The notes beneath the pieces were generated by a model. The model was not told the origin of the DNA, did no database searches, and saw only the letters and a program-made list of their open reading frames with translations. Below, one piece after another: positions 26,501 through 38,500 of a stretch of DNA of 64,000 nucleotides. Each line of letters opens with the position of its first letter. Position 1 is the stretch's first letter. Origin of the DNA: Prinia subflava (Eukaryota > Chordata > Aves > Passeriformes > Cisticolidae); NCBI RefSeq assembly GCF_021018805.1, contig NC_086259.1:12739001-12803000 (forward strand), given 5' to 3'. The translations under genes and the position numbers were made by a program.

Positions 26501-29500
26501 CTGCAGTTCAATAAACTCGGATCCCTCTGCAATACCTGAAACATGTTTCTCCCTGGCCAGCCTTCGTGTTTCCCAGCAGGTTGCCTGAGGGGTGCACTGC
26601 TTCTGCTGTACCTCCCACAGCTTGCCAAAATTAAAGGCTGAACAGAAATCTGTGATAATATTTTGTCCCACACCCTAACCAGAAAGGAAATGTTTCCTGC
26701 TGGGATTTCTGAAGGGCTTTGCTTCAATAGGAGGGGACTCAAAGTGCTCACTCAGGTGTGTTCTTCTGTGGATGCTTGATATTGGGAAGTGTTTCCTGCA
26801 CCCCAGCTTTTTGGGAGGAGATGGAAAGAGAGGTGCGTGGCCTTGAAGAGAGCTCTTTCTTCTCTTCTCCTCTCCTGTGGCAGGATGCAGAAGAGCACAT
26901 GAAGCCACCTCAGCACATCTTCACCATTTACCTTCATCACTTTGTCACTAATCACAGCCTTGGGAAGTCTGGCTGGGGGTGGGTTGTGCAGACAGAGATG
27001 GGGTTACTGGGTGCCTGTGCCAGCACCAGGCAGTTACTCCTTATTCCTGATACCTTAAAGACTGCTGTATCCATGGGTGTCTGCACCAGGACATTGCCCA
27101 GGGTTTTTCTCCTCCTGGTGTACTCAACCCCTGCCCACACTATTTTAACATCCAAGCTGGCAGCAAAAGCAGCAACATTTCCCCTTTCCACTGGTTATTC
27201 CTGCTTGTCCTTGCTTAGGCATGCAAGAAACAAAGACTGCAATAAAATCCTTTTGGTTTGCTGAGGATGTGGTGGGTTTGTTCCTATCCCTCCATTCTTA
27301 CTGCATTGGGTCTCCTTGCCAGCTGACCCAAGAAATCAAACCCCCACAGCTTGTACCATCAACTTTGCAGGAAACCCAGGGGTAACCATGGCTTTGTTTG
27401 ACCCCACACAGCTTTCTCCATCACTGATAAAATCAGGAAATTACATGGCTGTCACCCAGTGTGATCCCATCTCACCACCTCTCCCAGGGGTGAAGCTGCC
27501 AGGAGAGAGGGGAGATAAACCCATCACCTCCTGGGGAGAGCTGGGGGAAGCCAGAGGAAGGATCGATCAGCCCAAGTTCCTGCCTAGATCTTGCCTTGTG
27601 ATTTATTTGCTTCCTTCTCTTCTAAGTATTAAACATAAACCCTCAGTTTGTCTAAATGGGAGCTGTGGTGTCTCTGTTGAAATGGGCTGTGTGTTATAAA
27701 ATGTTGAGAGCATCTTAAATGTTATTTCTTGAGCCCTGCAGCTTCACATGAATAAATAACACTAAACCAGCAGAGTTGGTTTATGTACTTTGTTAAAGCC
27801 AACTCAGTTCTCCTCCCATGTGCTCCTCAGTCAGCCTCAAGGGCTGTGCTGTGCCCACAACAGCTCATTTCTCCTGAAATGGATGGGTCCAGCTTTTTAT
27901 TTCAGGACTTAGAAAAAGTCTTTACCTATCAGATCTGCTCAATTTTTCTTTCCTGAGTAGGAAGGGAGGAAACAAACAAACACACTGCAATGAGAGTGAG
28001 CTGTTCACTTATCGTGGAACAGCTGCTGTCAGTCATGCTGTGACATTCCGGTTTCTGCCAAAATCTTCTTCCCTTTGGAGATGTTCTCAGACTGTAAATA
28101 GCTATAGGCACTTCTAATTAAGCCAAGAAAACCTAATTAGTGGGATTGTTTCCTGAAGTTCATGTCTTGCTGCACTCCACAGTGCTGAGGAGCAGCACTG
28201 GTGGCTTTTAAGGAACAGCTTTTTGCTGTGCTCTGAGTCAATCCCCAGAAACAGGGAAAGGACAAGGATGGCACAGGGAAAGTGTGGCTCCCTCTCTCTG
28301 GAGAACATGTGATTCTGGGCCCAGCTTGCAGCTCTGTTCCCTTCCTTTCAAGGCCTATTTTACTCTTACAATCTTGTTCAACCTGTGATTGTGGGCTGAG
28401 GTGTAAATGTGAGAGGAACATAGGGAAAGATGTAAGGCCAGCCTCAGCTCATATAAATTGGGGTGAACTGGAAGGTGTTTGGATGCTTTGAGTGGCAAAG
28501 AACATCAAGGGAATGAAAAGAGGATTTTGTTTGAGACCTTTTCCTCCATGACAGCAGTAGGAGGGAGAGAGAATATATACAATTAAATGCAGAAACAGGC
28601 ATAGAAATAAAGAACCTGACAAGGTATTTTCAATGGGGGATACTGAGTCTTACATCTCCTTTTTGCAATGGTCCCAAACTTTGTGGGAATCAAACCATTT
28701 CCCATCTGTACAGGACAAATTGTGACTTTGGCTGAGGATATAGAGTATAAAAATACCCCTGGAACCATTCTCTCAGGTTTATGTTACCACCAATAATAAA
28801 TCTTGCTGTGCCAGGTAGCCTCAAGTTACACTGACATGTTCCCATCATGTTTTTCTTGGTTTTCTCAGAATATTTTGCTGACCATATGGGAGACTATGAA
28901 GATGTTCTGGCCTCCCTGGAGATGCTGAACCTCTCCATCCTGAAGGCCATGGACTACACCAAACGGGTGAGTTTGGTGCTCCTTCCTGCACCTCACCTTT
29001 CAGAGGCTCAGAGTGAGTGGCACAAACAAAGCATATCCATCTGAGAGGTCCTCATCCTCTTCAGCAGGGCTGGATCCTCCTGCTCTGCAGACAACACGGC
29101 CTCTGGGTCTCTCAGGTGGGATTTTGAATGCATGAGTTGTTGTTAGCAGAACTGAGAGGGCTTTTGGAAACTTCATATCATAGAGCTGCCTTTAAATCCA
29201 GCTTCCACCTTGGAGGGCACCCTGCTATATCAGAAACCAGAGGGCTGTGTGTTTGAAGGGCTGCAGAGGAATCATGCAAGCACCAGAACCAAGACATAAT
29301 GACCTGGTTTATATGTGCAAAGTAGCCCTAAGTCCTTCAAAATCCATCATGTGTGTTTATGACACTGGACTGTTGTAACAGTGACACTGATCAAGAAGCA
29401 TATTGAAGTGCATTTATGAACACCTATAAAATCTGAGGTACCATATCAATATCCCTGCTGAGAGGTGCACCACTCATTTCTTGTCTTACCAGGCTCGGAG

Positions 29501-32500
29501 AAGTGTTTACAGAGCTTTAGTTCCTTTGCAATTATTTTCCTGTCCTTCCACACTTCTTCATAGTGCAGCTGGTTTGTATCAGGGATATTTATTTCCTCGG
29601 GATAATCAATCCCTACTCCCACTTCCACCTTCAACCACATTTGCATTGTTATTTTGTACCACCATGAATAAAAAATAGTTTTCCTCTTCACTGGTGAGCA
29701 GGAAGATAGTATGCTGTGGGCCAAGCCAGGGAGGAAGATTTTGCTTTTTCCAAGGAAAACCCTTTCTCTCCCCTCTGGCTGCCAAGTAAAGAGCTTGATT
29801 TCCTTGCTTGATCAAAATTCACCCATTCTGATGTTTGTGAGGAAGGCAGCATGGAAAGTGAAGGCACATATTTAACATGTTGATGTCTTGCCATAATAAA
29901 TTAAAAGCAAAAGTTTTTGGCCAAGCATTGATCTGTCTGAAGCATTAGTGATATTTTATCAACATTGTGAAAGGGTTAAAAAAATCAGGACAACACTAAT
30001 AGTTCATTTTTTATGACTAAGTTTCATGTCTCATTCATATTCATTATTAGCAATATTCATGACCATCAGGTTTGCCAACTACGTATTTTAAATAAATGTT
30101 AACATGCTAATAGAGATCTTAGTAATTCATTCCAGCTTGCTGTTCATGATGCCTTCCACCACTGCTTTTTCAATATGATGTGACTAATTCTTCCTAATTT
30201 TGCAAGAGGAAGATGGACAATTCCCTGATTATAAATTAGGCATCTAAGGATTTGGATATTACCTTGCATGAGACATCTGCAGCAGAAGCAGGAGGGATAT
30301 TCATAACACAAATCCACTTACAAGAACATCTTTCCCCCTCCTTGATTCAGCAAATTGTGGCAGGATTCACCTGCCTTAATTGCAGCAGGTCAAGGTTATT
30401 TACCTAAACCTGAGCTGGTCCCCTCCATCACAAGTTTGTGGAGAGAAACAGGGAGACCTGGAGCACCTTCCTCCTGTGGCACTGAAGGATCACACACTCC
30501 ATCTCAAATGCAGACATTTCCCAAGCCAGGTGAGGGAGTGCTGCCCCAGCATCCTCCCATCCCCTCATTTTATCAGCCCATGGGGTGTGCTGCTCTTCAC
30601 TGCCTGGCAGATTTTGGCAAGGGAGCAAGCAGAGCAAGACTCCATCACAGAGAGTATCTGGCATTTAATGAGAAACATTGTTCCCTGCTGTGATTCTGTG
30701 AACAAAGTAGTACAAACCTCATCAATGAATTATTCAAAGGCAGGTGCTTTGTTCAGGTAAAGAAGCAGGGGAAAAGAAAACCCAACAGGAAAGAAGCTGT
30801 TGTGTGTTATAGAGAAATCTGTCTCTGGTATTCAAACAGGATACATTTGCTTTGGAAGGAATTGAAACCTCATCAGGTTCCAGCACTTTGCCATAGGCAG
30901 GGACACCTTCCACTAGACCAGTGGAGCACAAAGCCCCATCCAGCCTGGCCCTGGGCACTCTCAGGGATGGGATAGTTTCCATCTGCTCCATCTTCTCCCC
31001 ATGTGATACTCTAACCAAGGGTCACATGCTGATGGGGCAGCAGGATGTTTAAAACATTCATACCTTTCATATATATTTTTGGAAACACTGCAAAAGGGGA
31101 AAGGTGGCCAAAGCAGCAGGTTTTCCTTGTGGCCAGATCCTGCAAAGGGCTGGGTGATGGTGCTGAGCATTGGGAGTTGTGAGCAAACTGCTTGGCTTGT
31201 GAGCTGCTCCTGCTTCTCCATGATAAAATACACATTTCCTAAATGTGGAAACTAACTGGAGAAAACTATCCATCATTAAGGAGTGTTCCTATTCCCTCCT
31301 TTTCAAACAATGTATTTGGGGCAAACAGTAAATGAAGCCTAACCTTTTTCTGTGTTGTCTTTCTGAGAGGTGCCAGCTCATGAGAGGGCATGGAGAACCA
31401 TGGTATTTAATTGTTGTTTATGTTTCTCACCTTAAAAGACAACTGATTATTTCTTGCTCATAAAAAGAGAAAGCAGCAATTATCTAGTGCTGGAGGAGCT
31501 CATAAAGTATCAGCAGTAATTAGATTCAGTAGTGGAAGGTCTCACACAGCAAAACAAAATCTGTCATTGTAATTATTTTCCAATACAGTGATGTCCGTGC
31601 CACATTGAAATTACTGCCGATGACAATTGGAAATGCAGAGTTAAATTGGAGAGAAAGGAAATGAACTTTTGGGTTCTAAATAAAGCTGACAGCAGGAGAT
31701 GTTCCTATATAATTCTCTTTTACTCTTGTGTAGTGCAGCCAGCAAACAGCAAAGCCAACAGGACTGGGCAGGACGTGGTTGGTGTCCAGTGCCAGAGGGC
31801 GTGTGGGGTGTGGGGGGAGAGCAGAGGCAGGATGGTGCTGTCCCTCCCCTGGGTCACTGAGTCCCCTGCTTTGGGGACAGCCCACCCGATGCTTCCAGCA
31901 CCCCTGTCAGCTCTGGGGGTGACAGGGGAAGTGCCTGGCATGGCAGAGGTGGTGCTACCCCTGCACACCCTCAGGCAGGCACCCCGGGAAATGTGACTCA
32001 GCTTGGTAAAAAAGCCATGTGGGATTTTGAGCCTGAGAGGCTCAATTAACCTTGCTCCTGTCAGGTCCAGTTTCCACTGCCAGCTGCACTAGGGTTGCTC
32101 CTGCTTCCAGCTTCTGCCAATTAAGCATTTTGCAGGACTGACCATGGAAGCATCAGCAAGGCTGACCTTAAGCAGTGCAGCAAACTTTAAAAGCAAGCTG
32201 CAAAGAAATCAAAAAATGCTGAGTGATGAACATTTTCAAGGATGAAGCAGCTCAGATTTAAAGTCAAATCATTCCTTCCTGGGGATGCTCCTGTTCCAAG
32301 AAGCACTGGTGACTGACCTTGGTGCATGCCCTGTCCCAGATGGAGGGAGAGTGCTCAGAATGCAAAATTACCCAAAATTGGAGCTGAAATTGCAGCCACT
32401 CATGCACATGCCAGGATGAGACTGGCTTCGGGGAAGAACAGGGTACAGCAGGAAATATTTGTGGAGCAGCCCTGAGGACTTGAGGGTGGCCCAGGACCAC

Positions 32501-35500
32501 TGCTTGGTGTTGAGCATTGCCTTTGGTCCTGGAGAGAGAGCCTTCCCCTGTCAGTGCCAAACACCACATGTGTCTCATGGACTGGCACTGTACCCATAGC
32601 AGCTGCAAATGCATTTTCCCCCTAAAATTCATTATTTGGATGTGAGAATATGTAAATCATAAAGGGAAAACTGAGTGCACTGACCTTCAACACCTTCAAT
32701 GCACTAGGGAGCCCAGAGGTATCTACATACAGGTGAATAGGTTTGCATGTTATTTGTGAGTTAAATTGCTCCTGCAGCAATCCATCCCTCTTTTCCCTGC
32801 CTTATGAGATGTAATTGCAGTGAACAGGAGATGCAGGGCTCCTGGGGCTCGGGGCAGGTGCTGCAGCAGATCTCCTCTCCCTGCTGCTGGTGCCAGGCTG
32901 GCCATGGGTCTCCCCCCGTTTTCAGCCCCCAGCAGCAAACTGCAAACTGCTCTTGTTTGAGCAGCTCAGTTACAGCCCCAGAGCAAGAACCATCTGCCAG
33001 CAGTCGTGGATGCTAAAAGTGGTGAATGGTATTTTTTGTTTTACAGCACAGCCCAGATCAGCAATATAGAGTGCATTTGCATTCTTACCTGCTTGCCAAA
33101 AGTGATACTGCTCTTTTTTGAATGATGACACCTCGAGATAAAATAGTTGCTAGAAATAATCCTCAAAAAGAATCTTTTCTTTCTGTTCTCCAGCTAATCC
33201 TTCATCTCAGCCCTTCATTTAACTTGAGCAGGTTTTGTCCTGCCCTGCTGATTGGAGTTGGTGCTCACACTGAGGGTGTCAGGTTCCTGGGGCAGGGCTG
33301 TGCTGTGTCAGATGATAGACCCAAGCAGGGTGGAGCAGCAGCACTGTGGTGGTGGCACTTCTGGGTTGTGCCCAGCCCATGTGAGCTGCTCAAGGCTTCT
33401 CACAGAGCTCTTGTTCTGGCCTTGCCTCATGGTGGTCAAATGAGCAACAGCTGGAGAATTCTGGTGTTTGGGGTGCACTGCAGTGCAGCACAGCCAGGTC
33501 TGAAACACTCCTACAATGCAGTTAAAGATGTAATCATAGTGAATGACTGTGGGTGAGGAAAGAAAAGCGTGGTGATGGGTCAGTGAATTGGTAAAGGATG
33601 AGTAAACTCTCCTTGTGTTTTGAATGACACATTTCTGAACAATTTCTGTATTAATTTCTATAGCAAAAAACAGATGCTGCTCTCTGGGAAAGTTATGGAT
33701 CTTTAGAGTTGAAGAACAATCTGAAAGGAAAGGAGGTGTTCTTGTTTAACTTCTCAGAAAGTATTTCTGCAACTCTTCTCTGAAACTAATTTAAGAAAAT
33801 ATTGCACCACAAATTAAAACAAAATGTGCTGCTTCAGCTCTGCAAGAACTGAATTTTCCCCAACTTTGCTGCTCAGACTCCAGACAGAAAACCTTCTCCA
33901 TGTGGTGCCACCCGGAGCGAGTTCCTTGCCAGCTCTGCAGGGCTGTGCATGAGATCCAGCTGGGCTGCCAGACTGTGGGGAGCAGGGACTGGCAGGGAGA
34001 TGAATCTTAAGGTCTCTCTTGGAACTTAATTTTAGATTAAGATCCTCATTCACTGCTCTTCTGCTTGTCTGTTGCAGTAAAGTTCATGTCCCTCCATTCT
34101 CTCTGAAAAGGAAGAGCATCTTCTCTGGAGGTCTTGCTTGTGCTGTCCTGGCTCGAGCTCTCAGAGACCTCCAGCAGGACATGGTTTTCCTCCTCTTCCC
34201 TCCCATTTTAGGTCTATTGCTCCTGGCATTTAGGTGAATTGTATGGTGAAGGTGTCAGTGCTGTTGTCTAGCCGAACAGTCTGAGAGCATCTTTGAAGGA
34301 GCCACTGGGAGGAAAGGCAGGGATAAAGCCAAAGCATGAGCATGTGGCACTGCCAGGCTGAGCCTGCAGCAGCTTGACCATCCCACACTGCTACATCTGC
34401 AGGGTCCTTTGAGTAGGTCCTGTTTGGAAAACAAAATCTGCACTTTCCTTAGAAAACTGAAATAAAATATGTATCCAACTGCTGCCTTGTGGGTACTAAA
34501 TGCAGCTAATTAGGAACGTGTGAAGCAAAAGGCTGATTACAGCCAGGGGGTTGAGAAGGAGGAGGCCACACTTCCAAGCCTGTCCCTTGCCTGCTGGGTG
34601 GGTGCAGAGAAGCCTCTGGATCCCCAAGTGACCTCGGGGATGTGCAGCACAGCTCGTGTGTGGGCCAGCAGATCCCTGCCCTGCACCCCTGTGGCTGCAG
34701 GAGGAGTGATGGGATCCCAGTGAGGACACAGAACTCCTGGGATAAATCACTTGGGAATGGCCCATGGCAGGAGATCTTCGGGACCAGACAAGGTAAGCGT
34801 GAGATGAGTCCAACATTGAGATTTGCAAAAGGAGGATTTTATAGCAAAAAAACTTTTCAAATCCATACGATGCTGTTGTCATTTTTTTAATCTGAACAGG
34901 TGTCTCATTTGGTTTTTTAAAGCTGTTTCGGGAAGGCTGAGGGTCTTTCATATGGTAATGCTTTCATTTATCAACTATTTAAATGCCTGTTCTCTTCAGG
35001 TTTCTCCTACTGATTATGTGCCAGGCAATCAGGTTTGGGTCTCTGCTTTGGAAGGGATTTAAAAGTCGGGGGGAGGGAAAGGAGAAAGAGGCAGGTCTGA
35101 GTGTTATTTTAATTACAAGAAAATATCTCTTGGAAGCAAACAGGCAATTATGAGCAACGCATTTAAATCAGCCACTCAGAAATTACAGTGCAACACATGC
35201 CTGGTTTGTAAAGGGCTGGGTGGGTGGAAGATAACCTCTCCATCATCCCAGGATGAGGCTTGGTGGATGTTTTATGGCATGGCACTAGGTTTGTTGTTGG
35301 GGTTTGTTTTTTTCACTGGAGGAAAAGTGTGGGTGAACAGAGTTGCCTTTGGTTCTCAGCTGAAAAACCTTCTCGGTTCAGCAGTGTCACTCTGTGGGTG
35401 TGCTTGGGCTGTGGTTATTAACATTTGGAGAAATCATCAGTGTCCCCAGGCGTGGTAATTGTCAGCCAGTTTGGCCAGTCTTGGTGACAGCCAGCACTGG

Positions 35501-38500
35501 GAAGCCTTGTTGGTCAGGCTGTAACCCTGTGAGGCAAAGGGAAGATGTGGGGAGGTCACAGTGGGTCTCCACAGTCGTGGGTGGTGCAAAATAATCTATA
35601 TTTTACATCCTGTAGTCTTAATGAGCTGAATAGTGACCTTTAAAAATGCCAGAAAAGAAGCTTTGAGATGTTCAATGACATTAAAACTCTCATTCTGCAG
35701 TATTTAATGCTCACAAGGACATGGCCATGAGAGGCCATTTTTAGGCATCCATTTGCAGTGTCTGGTAAGGGAAACTTGGCACTGGTTGGCAAATCCAAGC
35801 ACTCAACAGCATCAAAATCCCAGTGATGCTTTGCACAAGTAACACATCCCAGGGGTGTTTTCACTAATGTGTGCCAGAATTTGGGCAGTTTTGGGTGGGT
35901 GCATGTGGAAATGAAAAGCTGGAAGGGCTGTGGTGGGGCTTTGAGCAGACTGTGCCCCTGTGTTGGCTGCCACTGTGTGGGAAGGTGCCTCACAGACTCA
36001 TGGAAACTTGTGATGTGAAGGGGGAGGGTGGATTTGGGGCTGGACCTCAGCCAACTGACCAGAGACCAGCCCTGGGCAATATTTCCCCAATAATGCAAGC
36101 TGTCCTTTCCCACTCTTCTCTCATTTTTGAATGTTTCATTTCCTGCTTTGTCAAATCGTGACGCCTTCTGAGGCTCTCCTGAGAGCCATCAACACAGAAA
36201 TCTCAAGGCCATTCTTTCAATGATGTTTTTACACTTGCTGCTCATTGCAAACACTCCCTGCTACCTGTTTGCAGCAGCAGAGGTCAAGGCCAGGCAGTTC
36301 AGCAAAGAGCTTGCCTGGAAATGATGGATGGAAAAGAGCAGGCTTGGAGATGTGCAGGAGTTTCTGGCACACAGCAGCTTCATTGAGCAGCAATTATTAT
36401 ATGATCTCCATAAATATTTTAACTTCTCAAGCTAAGCAAGGAAGAAATAACTCTTCAGGGTGGAATTAATAAGACCAAACCTCATTAAATCTCACTAGGA
36501 TAGTCTGACAAATGTTTTAATAAGACAATAGGAAGGATCGCTTTATAGCTGGTCTTTTTAATGATTTGTTTTTGCAACCCTGAAGAAGACACGTGCCAGA
36601 GGAGAGCCCGAGAGATTGCTGAAAAAACCTCTCAGCACATGCATTTCTGATTCACCCACTGAGAGCAAATGTCACAGCTGGGCTGGCAAATGGCCAGTTA
36701 GTTAAGTGGGAGAAAAAAAAACCAAACATTGTTGTTTTGATTTCAGATCTATTCGACTTATTGGCCTGTCAAAAAGTATCAGATCTTCACAAACACCCCA
36801 ATTTTGTCTGCACTGGCTGGAATAGCTTTGTACCCAACATCCATCCATCCATCCATCCATCCATCCATCCATCCATCCATCCATCCATCCATTGTTTTAT
36901 CCATCCATCCATCCATCCACCCACTGCATCTGTATGTAGACAGTTACACTGATTTAAATGAGTGTGAGAATCACCTGTTTGATTTTTTCCTAAAGCTGAA
37001 CCAATAAGCTGTGGTTAGGCAATAAAAAAATCCAACATTTAACTGCACATCCTCTCACAGCTTCAGCACCATCATCACCTCGTTGTGCACCCCCATCTGC
37101 TGAGGATCACCATGTCATGCATATCCCCCAGAAACACTGTGGCTGCAACAGGGAAAGGAGCAAGTTTTCTTGTGTTAGACAGAAGTCATTAACTGCTACT
37201 TGGATGCTCAAGAAGCTGTCAAGAAACTCGTGCTTCCATACCTAACCAGGGATGAGAAATCAGCTCTGTGATCAGTTTCCCCAAAGGGTTTTTTCCATCA
37301 GCCCATTCTTCTTTTATGATTTAATATGGGAGATAAAGGCAGAGATGAAGGCCCTCTGGGTTCTTGCAGAGCTGCTCCAGTTGCCATGGAAATAACCCTT
37401 GTTAAGAGCTTCACCATAAAACAGGAATAATTTGCTTTGGGGAGCTTGGGGTGCTCATGTTGTGCTGCTGCATGCTCAGATAACCAGCGGTGCTGGGGCC
37501 ACTCCAGTCCCCTGAGTGGGGGCATTGCTGATGGAATGCAGGGAGCCAGGAGCATCCATCCCTGTCTCTTGGCTCCAATAATTCGTGAACTCCTCGCAGA
37601 GGAGTCCCATGCCAGGAGGTGTGAGCACACAGGGACAGACTGCCCAGCAGGGTTTTGCCTGGGCAATGTGCTGTCCCAGCAGGCACTGATGGGTGGGAAA
37701 CAGTCTGTGAAAAAGTGGTTTGGGTTTAGGGGAGCCTGTTTTTTCATTGTAAATATTTTTAGCTCTGATGCTGAGTGGTTGGCTTCAGCCAGGGCTGGTG
37801 AGGTCAGCGGGCACTGAGCTGGCCTTGGTCTGGTTGGGCTGGTGTTGAACCAATGCTGGATTGTCTGGGTCAGTGTTGGACAGCCTGTGCCAGTGTCCCA
37901 CCTCTGCCAGGACTGCCAGGAGCTGTAGGAGCAGGACTGTGCCAAGGGCAGGGCTCAGCAAGGCTGTGCTGGGAAAGGGGCCCTGGGTGCTTCATGCAGA
38001 TCAGTTGTTCTATTAAAATATTTTTAGGTGTTCTTTGTCTTGAAAAGGTTTGTACTACCCTGGGAGCTTCTGTCAGACAAACAGCACATTGAGCCCTGTA
38101 AATCACCCAAAGCCCTCTAACTTTAGTGCTGGGTTGGCCACGCTGCTGTGGGCTAGGGCTCTAGGGTTCAACGAGTTGAACTCTCCAGCAGGGATCTCCA
38201 ATGCACAGGATGCACCACTCACACCTGCACACACCGGCTGCAAGGCAATAGGAAAGTCATTTAAGATCACAGAGAGCAGCTACGGGCTGTGTGTCCCTCT
38301 TCCCACGGCGGGGCACGGCGGGCCCGGCCGGTGCCCGGGGCGCTGCGGGGCCGGCCCGGCGCTCACGGCGCTCCCGTGTGCCCGCAGGTGTACGAGAGCG
38401 GCAGCAACGTGGAGCAGTTCGTGACCCGCTTCCTGCTGAAGGAGACCGCCAACCAGACCCAGTCCCTGCTGAGCTCCGTGGAGAGTGCTGTGGATGCCAT

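Larger units (their letters stand above)
28967..38387 (+). other. NECAB2 intron (9.4 kb)
   Basis: It contains a CR1 fragment (30851-30985) and a CATC microsatellite (36838-36920). AT-rich unique stretches near 29930-30260 and 31410-31640 could be regulatory. No exon is supported. Confidence 0.75.

Noticed and set aside
36702..37007. Frames encoding IHPSIHPS or MDGWMDGW repeats
   Set aside because: They are translations of the CATC microsatellite.
37298..37945. A minus-strand frame of 215 codons in a NECAB2 intron
   Set aside because: There is no domain, splice or promoter support, and the residue composition looks random.
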